This document shows positions 7,854 through 17,020 of a stretch of DNA of 64,000 nt, piece after piece; positions within the stretch are counted from its first letter, which is position 1; each line of letters starts with the position of its first letter. Location of the stretch: assembly GCF_000739375.1 (NCBI RefSeq), contig NZ_CP006704.1, forward strand, positions 4,960,001-5,024,000, in the 5' to 3' direction. A program made the translations under genes and the position numbers. The notes beneath the pieces were generated by a model, which ran no database searches, was not told the DNA's origin, and saw only the letters and a list, made by a program, of their open reading frames with translations. This stretch comes from Comamonas testosteroni TK102. Lineage in GTDB: Bacteria > Pseudomonadota > Gammaproteobacteria > Burkholderiales > Burkholderiaceae_C.

Positions 7854-8234
7854 ATGTTCCGCACCCTGCTCAAATCCAAGATCCACCGCGTCAAGACCAC
7901 GCAATGCGAGCTGCACTACGAAGGCTCCTGTGCCATCGACGAGGATCTGCTGGATGCCGCCAACATTGCTGAGAACGAACAAGTCCATATCTGGAATATC
8001 GACAACGGCGAGCGCTTTGTGACCTACGCCATCAAGGGCGAGCGCGGCACGGGCATGATTTCCGTCAACGGTTCGGCCGCTCGCCGGGCCAGCGTGGGCG
8101 ACCTGCTCATCATTGCCGCCTTCGCCCAGGTTCATGAGAGCGATGTGGCCGAGCACCAGCCGCAGCTGGTCTTTGTGGACGACAGCAACAAACAGGTCGA
8201 GCTGCGCCACAAAGTGCCCACCCAGATGCTGTAA
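7854..8234 (+). CDS. panD: Aspartate 1-decarboxylase
   Basis: A 126-residue pyruvoyl-dependent enzyme making beta-alanine for pantothenate. The proenzyme self-cleaves at Gly24-Ser25 in YEGSCAID; Ser25 becomes the pyruvoyl group. [20 protein letters not shown] and the [10 protein letters not shown] end fit the family. The ATG at 7854 has AGAGAGA upstream. It is separated by about 6 kb from panB-panC. The 5-carboxymethyl-2-hydroxymuconate-isomerase-like gene follows after 38 bases. Confidence 0.95.
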   Translation: MFRTLLKSKIHRVKTTQCELHYEGSCAIDEDLLDAANIAENEQVHIWNIDNGERFVTYAIKGERGTGMISVNGSAARRASVGDLLIIAAFAQVHESDVAEHQPQLVFVDDSNKQVELRHKVPTQML

Positions 8235-8272
8235 AAACGGCTTTTGCCTCCAAAATCGAGCGAGAGAACTCC

Positions 8273-8638
8273 ATGCCTCATCTGCATATTGAATACACCG
8301 ACAACCTGACCGGCCTGAACGAACGCGAACTGATGCGCGACATCAACGCCGTGGTCTGCTCCCACCCTACCGTTCTCGATGAAGCCGATGTCAAGGCCCG
8401 CATTGCCCGCCTGAACCTGGACCATGTCTATATCGGTACCCAGCCCGAGAACCGTGGCTTCGTCCATGTGCACCTGCAGCTGATGGCCGGTCGCAGCACC
8501 GAAGCCAAGAAGCAGATGTCGGACGGCATTGCCGAAGTCCTGCGTCGTCTGGTGCCCCAGCCTGCCGATGTGATGGTGCAGCTGAGCGTGGACGTGTCCG
8601 ATATGGACAAGGCCACCTACTTCAAGGGTCGCCTGTAA
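8273..8638 (+). CDS. 5-carboxymethyl-2-hydroxymuconate isomerase family protein (tautomerase superfamily)
   Basis: A 121-residue protein with Pro2 after the start Met (MPHLHIEYTDNL), the catalytic N-terminal proline of the tautomerase superfamily. Length and the C-terminal VSVDVSDMDKATYFKGRL-like end match CHMI/HpaF, which isomerises an intermediate of homoprotocatechuate degradation. No other aromatic catabolism genes are nearby, so the physiological substrate is uncertain and the gene may be a stand-alone family member. It follows panD closely and ends in a terminator. Confidence 0.75.
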   Translation: MPHLHIEYTDNLTGLNERELMRDINAVVCSHPTVLDEADVKARIARLNLDHVYIGTQPENRGFVHVHLQLMAGRSTEAKKQMSDGIAEVLRRLVPQPADVMVQLSVDVSDMDKATYFKGRL

Positions 8639-8661
8639 GCCCTCGGCCACACAAGCCAGAG

Positions 8662-8695
8662 CGCCCGCAGCCATGCTTGCGGGCGTTTTTGTTTC
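8662..8695 (+). terminator. Rho-independent terminator
   Basis: CGCCCGCA and TGCGGGCG arms followed by TTTTTG. It ends the panD/isomerase unit. Confidence 0.88.
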
Positions 8696-8707
8696 AGGGA
8701 CCTTGGT

Positions 8708-8763
8708 TTGAGATAAAAATCGACTCAACCACTTACCCAAAAAGAGCAAGCAGCTCCTGAATC
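8708..8763 (+). repeat. AT-rich intergenic element, family 2
   Basis: TTTGAGATAAAAATCGACTC and AGAGCAAGCAGCTCCTGAAT blocks, similar in composition to the elements near 21.5, 22.5, 39.6 and 43.2 kb. It lies immediately before the DTW gene start. Confidence 0.35.
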
Positions 8764-9447
8764 ATGAGCAAACCCGAGCCTCGCCCCCGCTGCCCCCGCT
8801 GTCACCGGGCGCTGCGCACCTGCGTCTGCGCGCTGGCCAGGCCGGTCGCGCACCAGGTCGAAGTGCTGATCCTCATGCACCCCATGGAAGTGCACGAAGC
8901 CAAGGGCACCGGGCATCTGCTGCATCTGTGCCTGCCACACAGCCGGGTCATGGTGGGCGAGGAATTCGATGCCGCCGAGCTGGAAGCGGCGCTGCATGGC
9001 CGATCGGCCAGCTGGGCCGATACCGATGGTGCGCCCCGCCACAGCCTGCTGCTCTACCCCGATACAGCAGACCAGGATGCCGCCCTGGGGCTGGCTGCGG
9101 CCGCCCCCCTGCCTCTGCCCTGGCCGCAGCCGCCAGAGCGTCTGCGGCTGGTGATCATCGACGGCACCTGGCGCAAAAGCCGCAAGATGCTCTATCTCAA
9201 TCCCGCACTGCAGGCCCTGCCGCGCCTGCCCCTGCTCGGCGTGGAGGACTCCGGATACGCCATCCGCAAGGCCCATCTGCCCGGACAGCTCTCCAGCTTC
9301 GAGGCTGCGGCCCTGGCCCTGGCACAGCTGCAGAAGCGGCCCCAGGATGCGACGGTCCATGCAGTGCTGCAGGAAGTCTTCAGTCAGTTTGTGGCGCAGC
9401 AGCTGCAGCTGCGCCAATGCAATCAGGCGCCCCCAAGGGGCGCCTGA
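8764..9447 (+). CDS. DTW domain protein (probable tRNA-uridine aminocarboxypropyltransferase)
   Basis: A 227-residue protein with an N-terminal Cys cluster (CPRC...CVC), probably zinc-binding, then an SPOUT-like DTW domain with the core IDGTWRKSRKML near residue 137, an L/YAIRK motif, and SSFEAAALAL. Family members such as E. coli TapT (YfiP) transfer the 3-amino-3-carboxypropyl group of SAM to a uridine in tRNA. The DTW signature reads GTW here, a common variant. The gene ends within a hairpin shared with the convergent yiaA-like gene. Confidence 0.85.
   Translation: MSKPEPRPRCPRCHRALRTCVCALARPVAHQVEVLILMHPMEVHEAKGTGHLLHLCLPHSRVMVGEEFDAAELEAALHGRSASWADTDGAPRHSLLLYPDTADQDAALGLAAAAPLPLPWPQPPERLRLVIIDGTWRKSRKMLYLNPALQALPRLPLLGVEDSGYAIRKAHLPGQLSSFEAAALALAQLQKRPQDATVHAVLQEVFSQFVAQQLQLRQCNQAPPRGA
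9423..9447. terminator. Perfect hairpin between convergent genes
   Basis: TCAGGCGCCCC and GGGGCGCCTGA arms of 11 bases with a 3-base loop; the DTW stop codon lies inside the right arm. There is no clear T-run, so termination strength is uncertain. Confidence 0.55.
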
Positions 9448-9474
9448 GATTCAGCGGTCAACCCGTTTTCCGGC

Positions 9475-9993
9475 TCAGCGGTTATTGGCCACCTGCTCGG
9501 ACACATCGGCGGACTTGGCGGGATCGGTCACCACCAGAGCGGGCCCGTTGCGCTCACTCTTGCCGCGCTTGCGCTCTGCCGAGCCATCGTCGGCGCTCAG
9601 GCTGTCGCGGGTGTTTTTCTGCACGGCAATCGCACCGAACAGGGCCAGCGCAAAAGCCATGGCATAGAAACCTTTTTCGCTGAGCTGCAATGTGGCATTG
9701 AAGAGACCTGTGCCCAGCAGCAGCACCGCGATGATCAGCGCCACCCAGCTGATGCCGTAGTAGATGCCGGTCACGGAAACACCCTCGAGCTTGTCGCGCA
9801 CGGTTTTCTGCAGCGAAATGGCCGAGTAAAGACCCAGCACCAGCACGGCAAAGTAAAAGCCTTTCTCGTTGAGCTGCATGGCTGCATTCCACAGGCCAGC
9901 CATGAAAGCGACGACGCCCAGCAGCAAGGCGGCCCAGGATGCGCCGACAAAAGCGGAGGAAGGCTTGTGGCTGGTGATGGCTTGGGAGTTCAT
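9475..9993 (-). CDS. YiaA/YiaB family inner membrane protein
   Basis: A 172-residue membrane protein with an internal duplication: two copies of a helix pair, each containing a phrase like [20 protein letters not shown] and [20 protein letters not shown]. This is the YiaAB domain arrangement (four membrane helices) seen in E. coli YiaA. Function is unknown. A hydrophilic charged tail of about 40 residues follows. Monocistronic. Confidence 0.85.
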   Translation of the reverse strand: MNSQAITSHKPSSAFVGASWAALLLGVVAFMAGLWNAAMQLNEKGFYFAVLVLGLYSAISLQKTVRDKLEGVSVTGIYYGISWVALIIAVLLLGTGLFNATLQLSEKGFYAMAFALALFGAIAVQKNTRDSLSADDGSAERKRGKSERNGPALVVTDPAKSADVSEQVANNR

Positions 9994-10144
9994 GAGCGGG
10001 TCTCGGAAGTTGTGGTGAACGGATAGTAGAAAATCCGCTCGCTCAAGCCAAGTCCTTCTTCACAAGGTATCGCAAAATGATACCCAAAGAGCTGTTTTGC
10101 TCGTCAGCTACAGCATCGTCTGAACCGGTCCGACCGCGCAGGCG

Positions 10145-10714
10145 CTAATCCTCGTCCTCGACTTCATCTCCATCCATGGCGGCATTGAGCTCTTCCTGGA
10201 CATGGGGCGGCATGCCGTCTTCCCAGCCATGCTCGTCGACATAGGCATAGATATCGGGTTGCTCTCCGGGCACGGCCAGCAGCATGATGGCCGGAATCTG
10301 CCATTTGGCCTCATCGCCCTTGACGGCTTCGCTGGTCCAGTCATAGCCCGGGTGTTTTTCATTGCCCGTGGGCGAGGCCAGATCGTTGGCCGGATCCCAG
10401 CCGATGGTGGCGGGAGCCAGATTGCCCTGCTCGAAGCGCTGGCTCAGCGCCTGTATGCGGGCCCAGCCCGCGCGGTTGATGCCGGGCACCTTGTCCTGCG
10501 AGGCATAGTGCTGGAAGTAGCCCGGCTGCTGATACCAGTACAGCGCCTTGGCAACGGCGGGCTCCAGCTTGGGATGCTTGCTGATCCAGTCGGGCAAGGC
10601 GCTGCCGTTGTCGTAGTTCATGGTGGTGACCACGGCCAGCCATTGCAGTGGTGTCGCAGTGGCCAGGAATTCCTTCATCAGGTCCAGGTACAAGGCATCA
10701 AAGTCGTCGTCATC
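10145..10714 (-). CDS. DUF4274-like hypothetical protein
   Basis: A 189-residue acidic soluble protein. The ATG at 10714 is chosen because GGAGGAG precedes it and the protein then begins MDDDDFDALYLDLMKEF. The N-terminal third (PLQWLAVVTTMNYDNGSALP...WISKHPKLEPAVAKALYWY) resembles DUF4274, in which cells are described as counting bad-tempered NWDDG/leucine repeats of unknown role. The rest (GWDPANDLASPTGNEKHPGY) is unfamiliar. The tail is Asp/Glu-rich. It lies 53 bases downstream of pabC, on the same strand; no functional link is evident. Confidence 0.6.
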   Translation of the reverse strand, partial: DDDDFDALYLDLMKEFLATATPLQWLAVVTTMNYDNGSALPDWISKHPKLEPAVAKALYWYQQPGYFQHYASQDKVPGINRAGWARIQALSQRFEQGNLAPATIGWDPANDLASPTGNEKHPGYDWTSEAVKGDEAKWQIPAIMLLAVPGEQPDIYAYVDEHGWEDGMPPHVQEELNAAMDGDEVEDED

Positions 10715-10766
10715 CATGGCTGAGACTCCTCCAGGTTGCTTACGTCCGCACAATAACAAACCACCC

Positions 10767-11399
10767 CTAGGTGATCAAACGAGCATCCAGCCAGCCGCGC
10801 AGGCTATTGATGAAGGCCCAGCCGCCGGCATGACGCGCCTGCTCCAGCGTCACCACCTGCTCCGTCAGCCGTCCCTGCGACAAGGCCAGCGCCCGCCCCA
10901 CGCCCGGAAGCAAGCCGCATTGCAGCGGCGGCGTGACCCAGCGCCCATCGAGCTGCACGGCAATATTGCCGCGCGTGCCTTCGGTGATCTGGCCGTCCTC
11001 GTTGAAAAGTACGATATCGAAAATGCCGGTGCTCTGGGGTCTGAAAGCGTCGTAATGCTGACGTACCGAGGTTTTGAAACGCACCACATCGCTGTACGCC
11101 ACCGCATTGGCGATGGGCCGATGCGCCAGCTGCAACGCGACGGGCTGAGCAGTCGGCGGCAGGGGCTCGGCCGTGATCTGCATCTCACCCGTGGCCGAAA
11201 GCGCCAGCCGCACGCGCCAGTCGCCCATGGAATGCGTCTGACTGGCTATGCGCTCCATATCGGACTCCAGCTGCATCTGCATCAGCGGATAGCGAAAATG
11301 CTGCGCCGTGATCTGCAAACGGGCCCAGTGCAAAGCCCAGTTCTGCCAGCGGCCATCCTTGAGAGCCAGGGTTTCGAGGATTTCAAGATTCGTGTTCAT
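10767..11399 (-). CDS. pabC: Aminodeoxychorismate lyase-like aminotransferase class IV protein
   Basis: A 210-residue fold-type IV PLP protein, which would release pyruvate from 4-amino-4-deoxychorismate to give p-aminobenzoate. A PLP lysine is likely in RFKTSVRQHYD (about residue 109), followed by DIVLFNEDGQITEGTRGNI, where the Glu and Asn-Ile contact the cofactor. It is shorter than E. coli PabC (about 270) and resembles the C-terminal half of fused PabB-PabC proteins of this group. The start overlaps the pabB stop by four bases, so the two are translationally coupled. Confidence 0.85.
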   Translation of the reverse strand: MNTNLEILETLALKDGRWQNWALHWARLQITAQHFRYPLMQMQLESDMERIASQTHSMGDWRVRLALSATGEMQITAEPLPPTAQPVALQLAHRPIANAVAYSDVVRFKTSVRQHYDAFRPQSTGIFDIVLFNEDGQITEGTRGNIAVQLDGRWVTPPLQCGLLPGVGRALALSQGRLTEQVVTLEQARHAGGWAFINSLRGWLDARLIT

Positions 11400-12580
11400 A
11401 CGCCGACGCCTTGTTCAAGCACCTTCAGAAAAGCCTGCTTGTGTTGCCATTCCATCCATTCATCGGCCGCATTGGCGCTGGCCGTGATGCCGCTGCCTAT
11501 GCCGCAGCTCAGACGCCCATTCTTGAGCACCACGGTGCGAATGGGAACATTGAAGCTGGCATGAATACGCCTCGGCCCGGCCCCCGGCCGCACCACGCCC
11601 AGAGCGCCGCAGTAGACGCCTCGGGGCTCGGGCTCCAGCTCGCGAATCAGACGCATGGCCTGACGCTTGGGCGCCCCGGTGATCGAGCCGCAGGGAAACA
11701 GGGCTGCGAACACATCCACCAACCGCACATCCGGGCGCGTGCGAGCCACCACATCCGAAGTCATCTGCCAGACGGCCGGCAGCGCCTGGACCTGAAACAG
11801 CTGCGGCACTTTCACGCTGTGCGGCACCGCAATGCGTGACAGATCGTTGCGCAGCAAATCCACGATCATCACGTTCTCGGCCCGCTCCTTGACCGACTCG
11901 CGCATGGTTTGTGCAGCCTGTGCATCGGCTTGCGGGGTCTTGCCACGCGCCGCGGTGCCCTTCATGGGGCGGGTCAGAATCCGCTCGCCATCCCAGTCGA
12001 AAAATAGCTCGGGTGACAGCGACAGCACCTGTATGTCGCCGCTGTCGACCAACGCCGCATAGCCGCCGGGCTGGGCCTGCTGCAGCCTTGCGAACAGCGC
12101 CTGGGCCAGTGCGCCGGCATCGCCATGCTGCAGCGCCCCAAGCTCGGCAGTCAGGGGGGCCGTGTAATTGATCTGATAGCAGTCGCCCGCCGCAATCGCC
12201 GCATGGATGCGTGCCACATGGGCATCGAACTGCGCGCGGCTGAGCGCTGTCTGCCAATGCACCGCTGCGGTCTGCTGCGGCCGGGGCGGCACATCCATCG
12301 CCAGCGGCGCGCGATGCAGGCCGAACCAGGCCAGCGGCTGACCCGATGGGGAGCCATGTACAGCATCTGCATAGGCACGGTCAAAAGCTGCGGCCGCCTC
12401 GTAGGCCAGCCAACCCACGCACCACAGGCCTTGCTCGGCAGCCTGCTGCACGGCCTCCAGCACGGCAGGCACGTCCTCGGGGCGATGCGCTTGCAAGACT
12501 TGCTCGGGAACGCCAAAGCCATGCTGCAGACGGGCTGCTCCAGCCTGCCAGGGAGCGGTGAAATCAAGAATGGTTTTCAA
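11396..12580 (-). CDS. pabB: Aminodeoxychorismate synthase component I
   Basis: A 394-residue chorismate-utilising enzyme that adds ammonia to chorismate to give aminodeoxychorismate for folate. Core motifs: GDCYQINYTAPL (about 150), TRPMKGTAARGK (about 210), ERAENVMIVDLLRNDL and FPCGSITGAPK (about 297), ending SCGIGSGITASANAADEW. Compared with TrpE-like proteins, the PIKGT-type lysine motif reads PMKGT, consistent with PabB. It is shorter at the N-terminus than E. coli PabB. First gene of a pabB-pabC pair; the glutaminase subunit PabA is not in this window. Confidence 0.92.
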   Translation of the reverse strand: MKTILDFTAPWQAGAARLQHGFGVPEQVLQAHRPEDVPAVLEAVQQAAEQGLWCVGWLAYEAAAAFDRAYADAVHGSPSGQPLAWFGLHRAPLAMDVPPRPQQTAAVHWQTALSRAQFDAHVARIHAAIAAGDCYQINYTAPLTAELGALQHGDAGALAQALFARLQQAQPGGYAALVDSGDIQVLSLSPELFFDWDGERILTRPMKGTAARGKTPQADAQAAQTMRESVKERAENVMIVDLLRNDLSRIAVPHSVKVPQLFQVQALPAVWQMTSDVVARTRPDVRLVDVFAALFPCGSITGAPKRQAMRLIRELEPEPRGVYCGALGVVRPGAGPRRIHASFNVPIRTVVLKNGRLSCGIGSGITASANAADEWMEWQHKQAFLKVLEQGVGV

Positions 12581-12663
12581 GTCAGATCACCTGCAAGCGC
12601 ACTGTCGACATGCGCGGAATGCTATCAAACTTGCTATATCCATCCGCCCGGCATTGCCGGCAT

Positions 12664-12697
12664 AAAAAAACGCGCTGAAGGAATCCCTCAGCGCGCA
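12664..12697 (-). terminator. Rho-independent terminator of the DUF4148 gene
   Basis: CGCGCTGA and TCAGCGCG arms; seven A on the plus strand give a T-run on the minus strand. It lies about 50 bases past the DUF4148 stop. Confidence 0.88.
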
Positions 12698-12742
12698 TCC
12701 ACCAATGGGCCACCTCTGTCGGATGGCTAAGAGAGAACTCTG

Positions 12743-13042
12743 TTACTTGCCGCCCAGTTGCGACTGGTACTTGGTCACGGCAGCCGTGTAAGCAGGGCTG
12801 GCCAGCAGGCGCTGGTATTCGGCATAGGCCTTGTGGTATTCAGCGCTGAACTCGGTCTCGACATAGGCTGCGGGCGTGGGCATGTAGCCCAGGCCGGCTC
12901 GCTGGTACATCTCGAGGTCGGCCATCACTTCGGCACGGCTTTTGCTGGAGGTTACGGGAGTTTGGGGGAGGTCTTGAGCCATGGCCGCAGCGGCGCTGGC
13001 GGTCAGCACGGCGGCGGTCAAGATACGGGTAAGGGAACGCAT
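12743..13042 (-). CDS. DUF4148 domain secreted protein
   Basis: A 99-residue protein with a signal peptide cleaved after AMA (about residue 22) and a short mature domain containing KSRAEVMADLEMYQRAG and EYQRLLASPAYTAAVTKYQ. DUF4148 is a short, beta-proteobacteria-enriched periplasmic family without known function. It has its own terminator. The upstream neighbour is a Crp/Fnr-type regulator on the same strand, 132 bases away. Confidence 0.85.
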   Translation of the reverse strand: MRSLTRILTAAVLTASAAAAMAQDLPQTPVTSSKSRAEVMADLEMYQRAGLGYMPTPAAYVETEFSAEYHKAYAEYQRLLASPAYTAAVTKYQSQLGGK

Positions 13043-13174
13043 TTTTCAATCCTTTCAACGGCGCAGCAGCGGAAAGAGGACCTGTCTCGCTGCTGTATGG
13101 CTGAACTATGCTCCCGGTCCCGCAGGCCGTCTGTGCGTTTTCTCACGCAAAAACTCATTCCACATTGCGGAAAA

Positions 13175-13915
13175 TCAATGTGCTTCCTCGAGCAGAAGCC
13201 GCAGACCATCCACACGACAAAGACGCAGATTGCGTCCCTCGCGCCTGAGCAAGCCCAGGCGCGTGAGCCGCGACATCTCGCGTGCGACCTCTTCGCGGCT
13301 GGTGCCCAGCATCAGGGCCAGATCGTTCTGGCGCGGAGCCGGCGACAGCAGTGCCTCGTCGTTCTCGACTCCCGCCATCTCGGCACGCTCCAGCAACTGG
13401 GCATGCAGACGGCCGCGCACCGTGAGGGTTCCCAGGCTGACCACGCGCCGCGCCAGCACCCCTGCCAGTTCGCTGAGCCGCTGGACCACGGCCCGCATGA
13501 CCAGAACATCGCTCATGATCAGCGTCTCAAGCTCGGCATTCGATAGCGATGCAACCAGGCTCTCATGCGTGGCCTGCACCTGCACGGAGACATGACGCAC
13601 CGGTGGCTGCGGCGCGAACGCGCCAAAAAAGAAACCAGGCTCCAGATAACCCAGAATCATGGCCCGCCCGCTGGCGCTGTAGCTGCCGACACTGAGCTGG
13701 CCGCTGATCAGCATGTACATGCGTTGATCGGTATAGGCGCCGTGCAGCACCTGTCCCGCCTCCAGCCGGTGCCACAGGCATTGCCCCGCCAGCACCGACA
13801 GCCTCTCGTCGGACAGCGACTCCAGCCAGCTCACGCTGCGCAGACCCTGCCAGGCCACGGCTGACACAGGCGCTGAAACCGACGGCTGCAGGGACTCGAG
13901 CATGGACATGAACAA
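13175..13915 (-). CDS. Crp/Fnr family transcriptional regulator
   Basis: A 246-residue regulator with an N-terminal cyclic-nucleotide-binding-type beta-roll (about 30-140) and a C-terminal winged helix-turn-helix, LALMLGTSREEVAREMSRL, near residue 200. The N-terminal four-cysteine cluster of FNR is absent, so it is not an iron-sulfur oxygen sensor. The cAMP-contact pattern of CRP is not obvious either, so the ligand is unknown. The nearest same-strand gene encodes a DUF4148 protein; panB lies divergent at about 200 bases. Confidence 0.85.
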   Translation of the reverse strand: MFMSMLESLQPSVSAPVSAVAWQGLRSVSWLESLSDERLSVLAGQCLWHRLEAGQVLHGAYTDQRMYMLISGQLSVGSYSASGRAMILGYLEPGFFFGAFAPQPPVRHVSVQVQATHESLVASLSNAELETLIMSDVLVMRAVVQRLSELAGVLARRVVSLGTLTVRGRLHAQLLERAEMAGVENDEALLSPAPRQNDLALMLGTSREEVAREMSRLTRLGLLRREGRNLRLCRVDGLRLLLEEAH

Positions 13916-14112
13916 CCTTGTGCAAAAAGAAATGGAAGGCCGGAAAGCGCTGGGCCATGCGAAGCTGAGCCCACAGCATAGTAAGGCGGACGACAGCAGC
14001 CATACCCTGTTTTAACGTGGCGCTGCAGCGCAGCATCGCATAGACTCGCGGGCAAATTTGCCTGCAGGCTTTTTCTGCGGGGCCAGGCCATAGACATATC
14101 AGGAGACAGCTC

Positions 14113-14982
14113 ATGACCGCTACCGGCACGCCTTACGGCACCATCCCCCCCTCTTCACCCCAGCCCCAGCGCCGCCCCGTCAGCCTGCCGCGACTGACCC
14201 AGATGCGCGCTGCCGGTGAAAAAATCACCATGCTGACCGCCTACGACGCGACGTTTGCCGCCGTGGCCGACGCGGCCGGTGTGGAGTGCATTCTGGTCGG
14301 CGACTCGCTGGGCATGGTCTGCCAGGGACTGCACAGCACCGTGGGAGTGACGCTTCAGGATATGGCCTATCACACGGCCAGCGTCACGCGTGGCCTGCAC
14401 CGCGCCCAGGCCACGGCCTGGGTGATTGCCGACATGCCCTTCGGCAGCTATGCCGAAAGTCCCGAGCAGGCCATGCGCAGCGCCTGCCAGCTGATGCAGG
14501 CCGGTGCCCATATGGTCAAGCTCGAAGGCGGCGGCTGGACGGCTCCCACCGTGCGCTTTCTCGTCGACCGCGGCGTGCCCGTCTGCGCCCACCTGGGACT
14601 GACGCCGCAGACCGTGCATGCACTGGGCGGCTATCGCGTACAGGGCAAGGACGAGCAGGCAGCGGCCACGCTGCGCCAGCATGCGCTGGAGCTGCAGGAC
14701 GCCGGAGCCTCCATGCTGGTGCTGGAGATGGTGCCCGCAACCCTCTCCGCCCAGCTGACCGAGGAACTGCCGCTGTGCCACACCATCGGCATTGGCGCGG
14801 GCAATGGCACGGCCGGCCAGGTTCTGGTGCTGCATGACATGCTGGGCGTGAATCTGGGCAAGATGGCCAAGTTCGTGCACAACTTCATGGCCGATGCAGG
14901 CAGCGTCAAGGGCGCCATGGAAGCCTATGTGCAAGCGGTCAAGAATGGCAGCTTCCCTGACAATGCGCTGCACGCCTGGTGA
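14113..14982 (+). CDS. panB: 3-methyl-2-oxobutanoate hydroxymethyltransferase
   Basis: A 289-residue TIM-barrel enzyme making ketopantoate from 2-oxoisovalerate and 5,10-methylene-THF. Hallmarks are [12 protein letters not shown] (metal-binding Asp region, about 38), [10 protein letters not shown] (about 62), [12 protein letters not shown] and [18 protein letters not shown]; the usual GIGAGxxxDGQ motif has Thr-Ala in place of its Asp. GGAGACAG precedes the ATG. panC follows after 40 bases, so the two form a panBC unit. Confidence 0.95.
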   Translation: MTATGTPYGTIPPSSPQPQRRPVSLPRLTQMRAAGEKITMLTAYDATFAAVADAAGVECILVGDSLGMVCQGLHSTVGVTLQDMAYHTASVTRGLHRAQATAWVIADMPFGSYAESPEQAMRSACQLMQAGAHMVKLEGGGWTAPTVRFLVDRGVPVCAHLGLTPQTVHALGGYRVQGKDEQAAATLRQHALELQDAGASMLVLEMVPATLSAQLTEELPLCHTIGIGAGNGTAGQVLVLHDMLGVNLGKMAKFVHNFMADAGSVKGAMEAYVQAVKNGSFPDNALHAW

Positions 14983-15022
14983 ACCCGGGCCTTTGTTTTC
15001 GTTTTCCCCCACTGTTCGAGTC

Positions 15023-15862
15023 ATGCAAATCGTTCACACCATCGCCGACCTGCGCGCCGCTCTGGCCGGTCGCGGTCGCCCTGCTTTCGTACCCACCATG
15101 GGCAATCTGCACGAAGGCCATCTCTGCCTCGTGCGCCAGGCCCGCCAGCACGGCGATGTGACCGTGGCCAGCATCTTCGTGAACCGCCTGCAGTTTCTGC
15201 CTCACGAAGACTTCGACAGCTACCCGCGCACCTTCGATGCCGACTGCGCCAAGCTGGAAGCCGAAGGCTGCGACATCGTCTTCGCCCCCAGGGAGAAAGA
15301 CCTCTACCCCGAGCCGCAGACCTTCAAGGTCCAGCCCGATGCGCAGCTGGCCGACATCCTGGAAGGCCACTTCCGCCCCGGTTTCTTCACCGGCGTCTGC
15401 ACCGTGGTCATGAAGCTGTTCCAGGCCGTGTTTGCCACCACGGGCGGCGGCACGGCCGTTTTCGGACAGAAGGACTATCAGCAGCTGATGGTGATCCGCC
15501 GCATGGTGCAGCAGTTCGCCCTGCCCATAGAGATCATCGGCTGCGCGACGGCACGCGCCGACAGCGGCCTGGCCCTGAGCTCGCGCAACGGCTACCTCAG
15601 CGATGAACAGCGCGTGCAGGCCATGGCGCTGTCCCGGGCGCTCAAGGCCCTGGCCGATGCTGCGCGCCAGGGTGGCAATCTGGCCGATCTCGAAGCGCAG
15701 GCCATGGCCGCGCTGCGCGCCAAGGGCTGGGAGCCCGACTATCTGAGCGTGCGCCAGCGCAGCGATCTGCAGACACCTGCCGATGCGCGCAGCGGCGAGC
15801 TGGTGGCCCTGGGCGCGGCACGCCTGGGCAGCACCCGACTCATAGACAATCTGGAGTTCTAG
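15023..15862 (+). CDS. panC: Pantothenate synthetase
   Basis: A 279-residue ligase joining pantoate and beta-alanine using ATP through a pantoyl-adenylate. Motifs: [15 protein letters not shown] (HxGH nucleotide site, about 26-40), [15 protein letters not shown] and [11 protein letters not shown] (KMSKS-like). The start at ATG 15023 is chosen because [14 protein letters not shown] is the family N-terminus; the frame extends further upstream inside panB. A strong hairpin follows the gene. Confidence 0.95.
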   Translation: MQIVHTIADLRAALAGRGRPAFVPTMGNLHEGHLCLVRQARQHGDVTVASIFVNRLQFLPHEDFDSYPRTFDADCAKLEAEGCDIVFAPREKDLYPEPQTFKVQPDAQLADILEGHFRPGFFTGVCTVVMKLFQAVFATTGGGTAVFGQKDYQQLMVIRRMVQQFALPIEIIGCATARADSGLALSSRNGYLSDEQRVQAMALSRALKALADAARQGGNLADLEAQAMAALRAKGWEPDYLSVRQRSDLQTPADARSGELVALGAARLGSTRLIDNLEF

Positions 15863-15879
15863 GATTGCGCATCCCTCTT

Positions 15880-15919
15880 AGGCGCCGGGCAAGGGCATGC
15901 TGCCCCTTGCCCGGCGCCT
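15880..15919. terminator. Perfect 16-base-pair hairpin after panC
   Basis: AGGCGCCGGGCAAGGG (15880-15895) pairs perfectly with its reverse complement at 15904-15919 around an 8-base loop. No strong T-run, so it may act as a structural or bidirectional terminator between panC and the convergent hypothetical gene. Confidence 0.7.
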
Positions 15920-15977
15920 CTGATTCAGGCCGCGCCGGTGTCCAGCGTCAAGAACGATACAGAGGCAAGGAGCGCCA

Positions 15978-16379
15978 TCAGCACTGGTAGGAGTCCACCG
16001 ACGATTGACTGGGCAGAGCCTGCAGCGCAAGCCCCCGCCCCTTGAGCCGGCAAAACAGGCCGTCGCCCATTTCCAGCTCCAGCACAAAACCCGCATCGCT
16101 GGCAAAAGGCAGGGGCAGACGGTGCAGGCGCTGCCCGGCGACATGCAGCTGCGCTTGCCGGACACGGCCCAAGGCGGCCAGGATTGGATCCAAATCAGCC
16201 TCCAGCGCTTCGTCAGTCTGCGCAATGTGCTTGCATATCAATAGCAACGGCTGCCACAGCCCCTCGCCGGTTCCGACTCGCTCACCGTCATGCACACGGG
16301 CGGCGGAAAAGCGGATCTGCAACGCTCCATCCTGCAGGCTGATCGCGGCGACCTCGGAATCTTCAAACTCGAAATTCAT
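15978..16379 (-). CDS. Hypothetical protein
   Basis: A 133-residue soluble protein starting MNFEFEDSEVAAISLQDGAL. Beta-strand-rich, without signal or membrane segments; no family recognised. Composition is in line with neighbours. The start at 16379 is chosen over an upstream ATG at 16412 by the better-behaved N-terminus; no clear ribosome-binding site for either. Convergent with panC and divergent from a MaoC-family gene. Confidence 0.6.
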   Translation of the reverse strand: MNFEFEDSEVAAISLQDGALQIRFSAARVHDGERVGTGEGLWQPLLLICKHIAQTDEALEADLDPILAALGRVRQAQLHVAGQRLHRLPLPFASDAGFVLELEMGDGLFCRLKGRGLALQALPSQSSVDSYQC

Positions 16380-16479
16380 GCGTCCAAGCATAGCGCTCTG
16401 GCACCTTGGCAACAGCGGCCGGGTTCGCCGCCGCGCATACTGTCGGCCACCCCATACACCGCCATGAAAGAGGACGCCA

Positions 16480-16929
16480 ATGAGCGAGAAACTGTATCTG
16501 GATGATCTGTACGTAGGCCAGAAGTTCGTCAGCGACGGCTATCCGCTGGATGAGGCGCAAATCATTGCCTATGCCAGGCAGTTCGACCCCCAGGTCTTTC
16601 ACCTCGACCCCGAAGCTGCCAAGCACACCTTCTTCCAGGGCCTGGCCGCCAGCGGCTGGCATACAGCCTCCATCAGCATGCTGCTGCTGACGCAAAGCAT
16701 TCCCCTGGCCGACGGCGTGATCGGCGGCGGCATGGAAGAGCTGGCCTGGCCCCAGCCCACGCGCCCCGGCGACGTGCTGCAGGTGGAGTCCGAAATCGTG
16801 GAGATCATTCCCTCCCAGTCCAAACCCAACCGGGCCCTGGTGCGCGTGCTCTCCCACACCAGGAACCAGCGCGGCGAGGTGCTGCAGCGCTTCAGGCCCA
16901 AGATGGTGTGCTTCAAGCGCCCGGCCTGA
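16480..16929 (+). CDS. MaoC family dehydratase
   Basis: A 149-residue single hotdog-fold protein of the R-specific enoyl-CoA hydratase (MaoC) type. The catalytic Asp/His pair is in AYARQFDPQVFHLDPEAA (about 29-46): Asp34 and His39 in the usual D-x4-H spacing. A central helix GLAASGWHTASISMLLL follows. Such proteins hydrate trans-2-enoyl-CoA, for example in PHA or fatty acid metabolism; the exact substrate is unknown. It stands next to the SulP gene, with no evident functional link. Confidence 0.85.
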   Translation: MSEKLYLDDLYVGQKFVSDGYPLDEAQIIAYARQFDPQVFHLDPEAAKHTFFQGLAASGWHTASISMLLLTQSIPLADGVIGGGMEELAWPQPTRPGDVLQVESEIVEIIPSQSKPNRALVRVLSHTRNQRGEVLQRFRPKMVCFKRPA

Positions 16930-17020
16930 CCCTCAGGCAGCAAAAGTCCTGGGCACTGCTTAATATCGCCCACCGGCGCTGTCTGCTTTGCATGGGCAGC
17001 GCCTCACTTGCTGCTGCGAT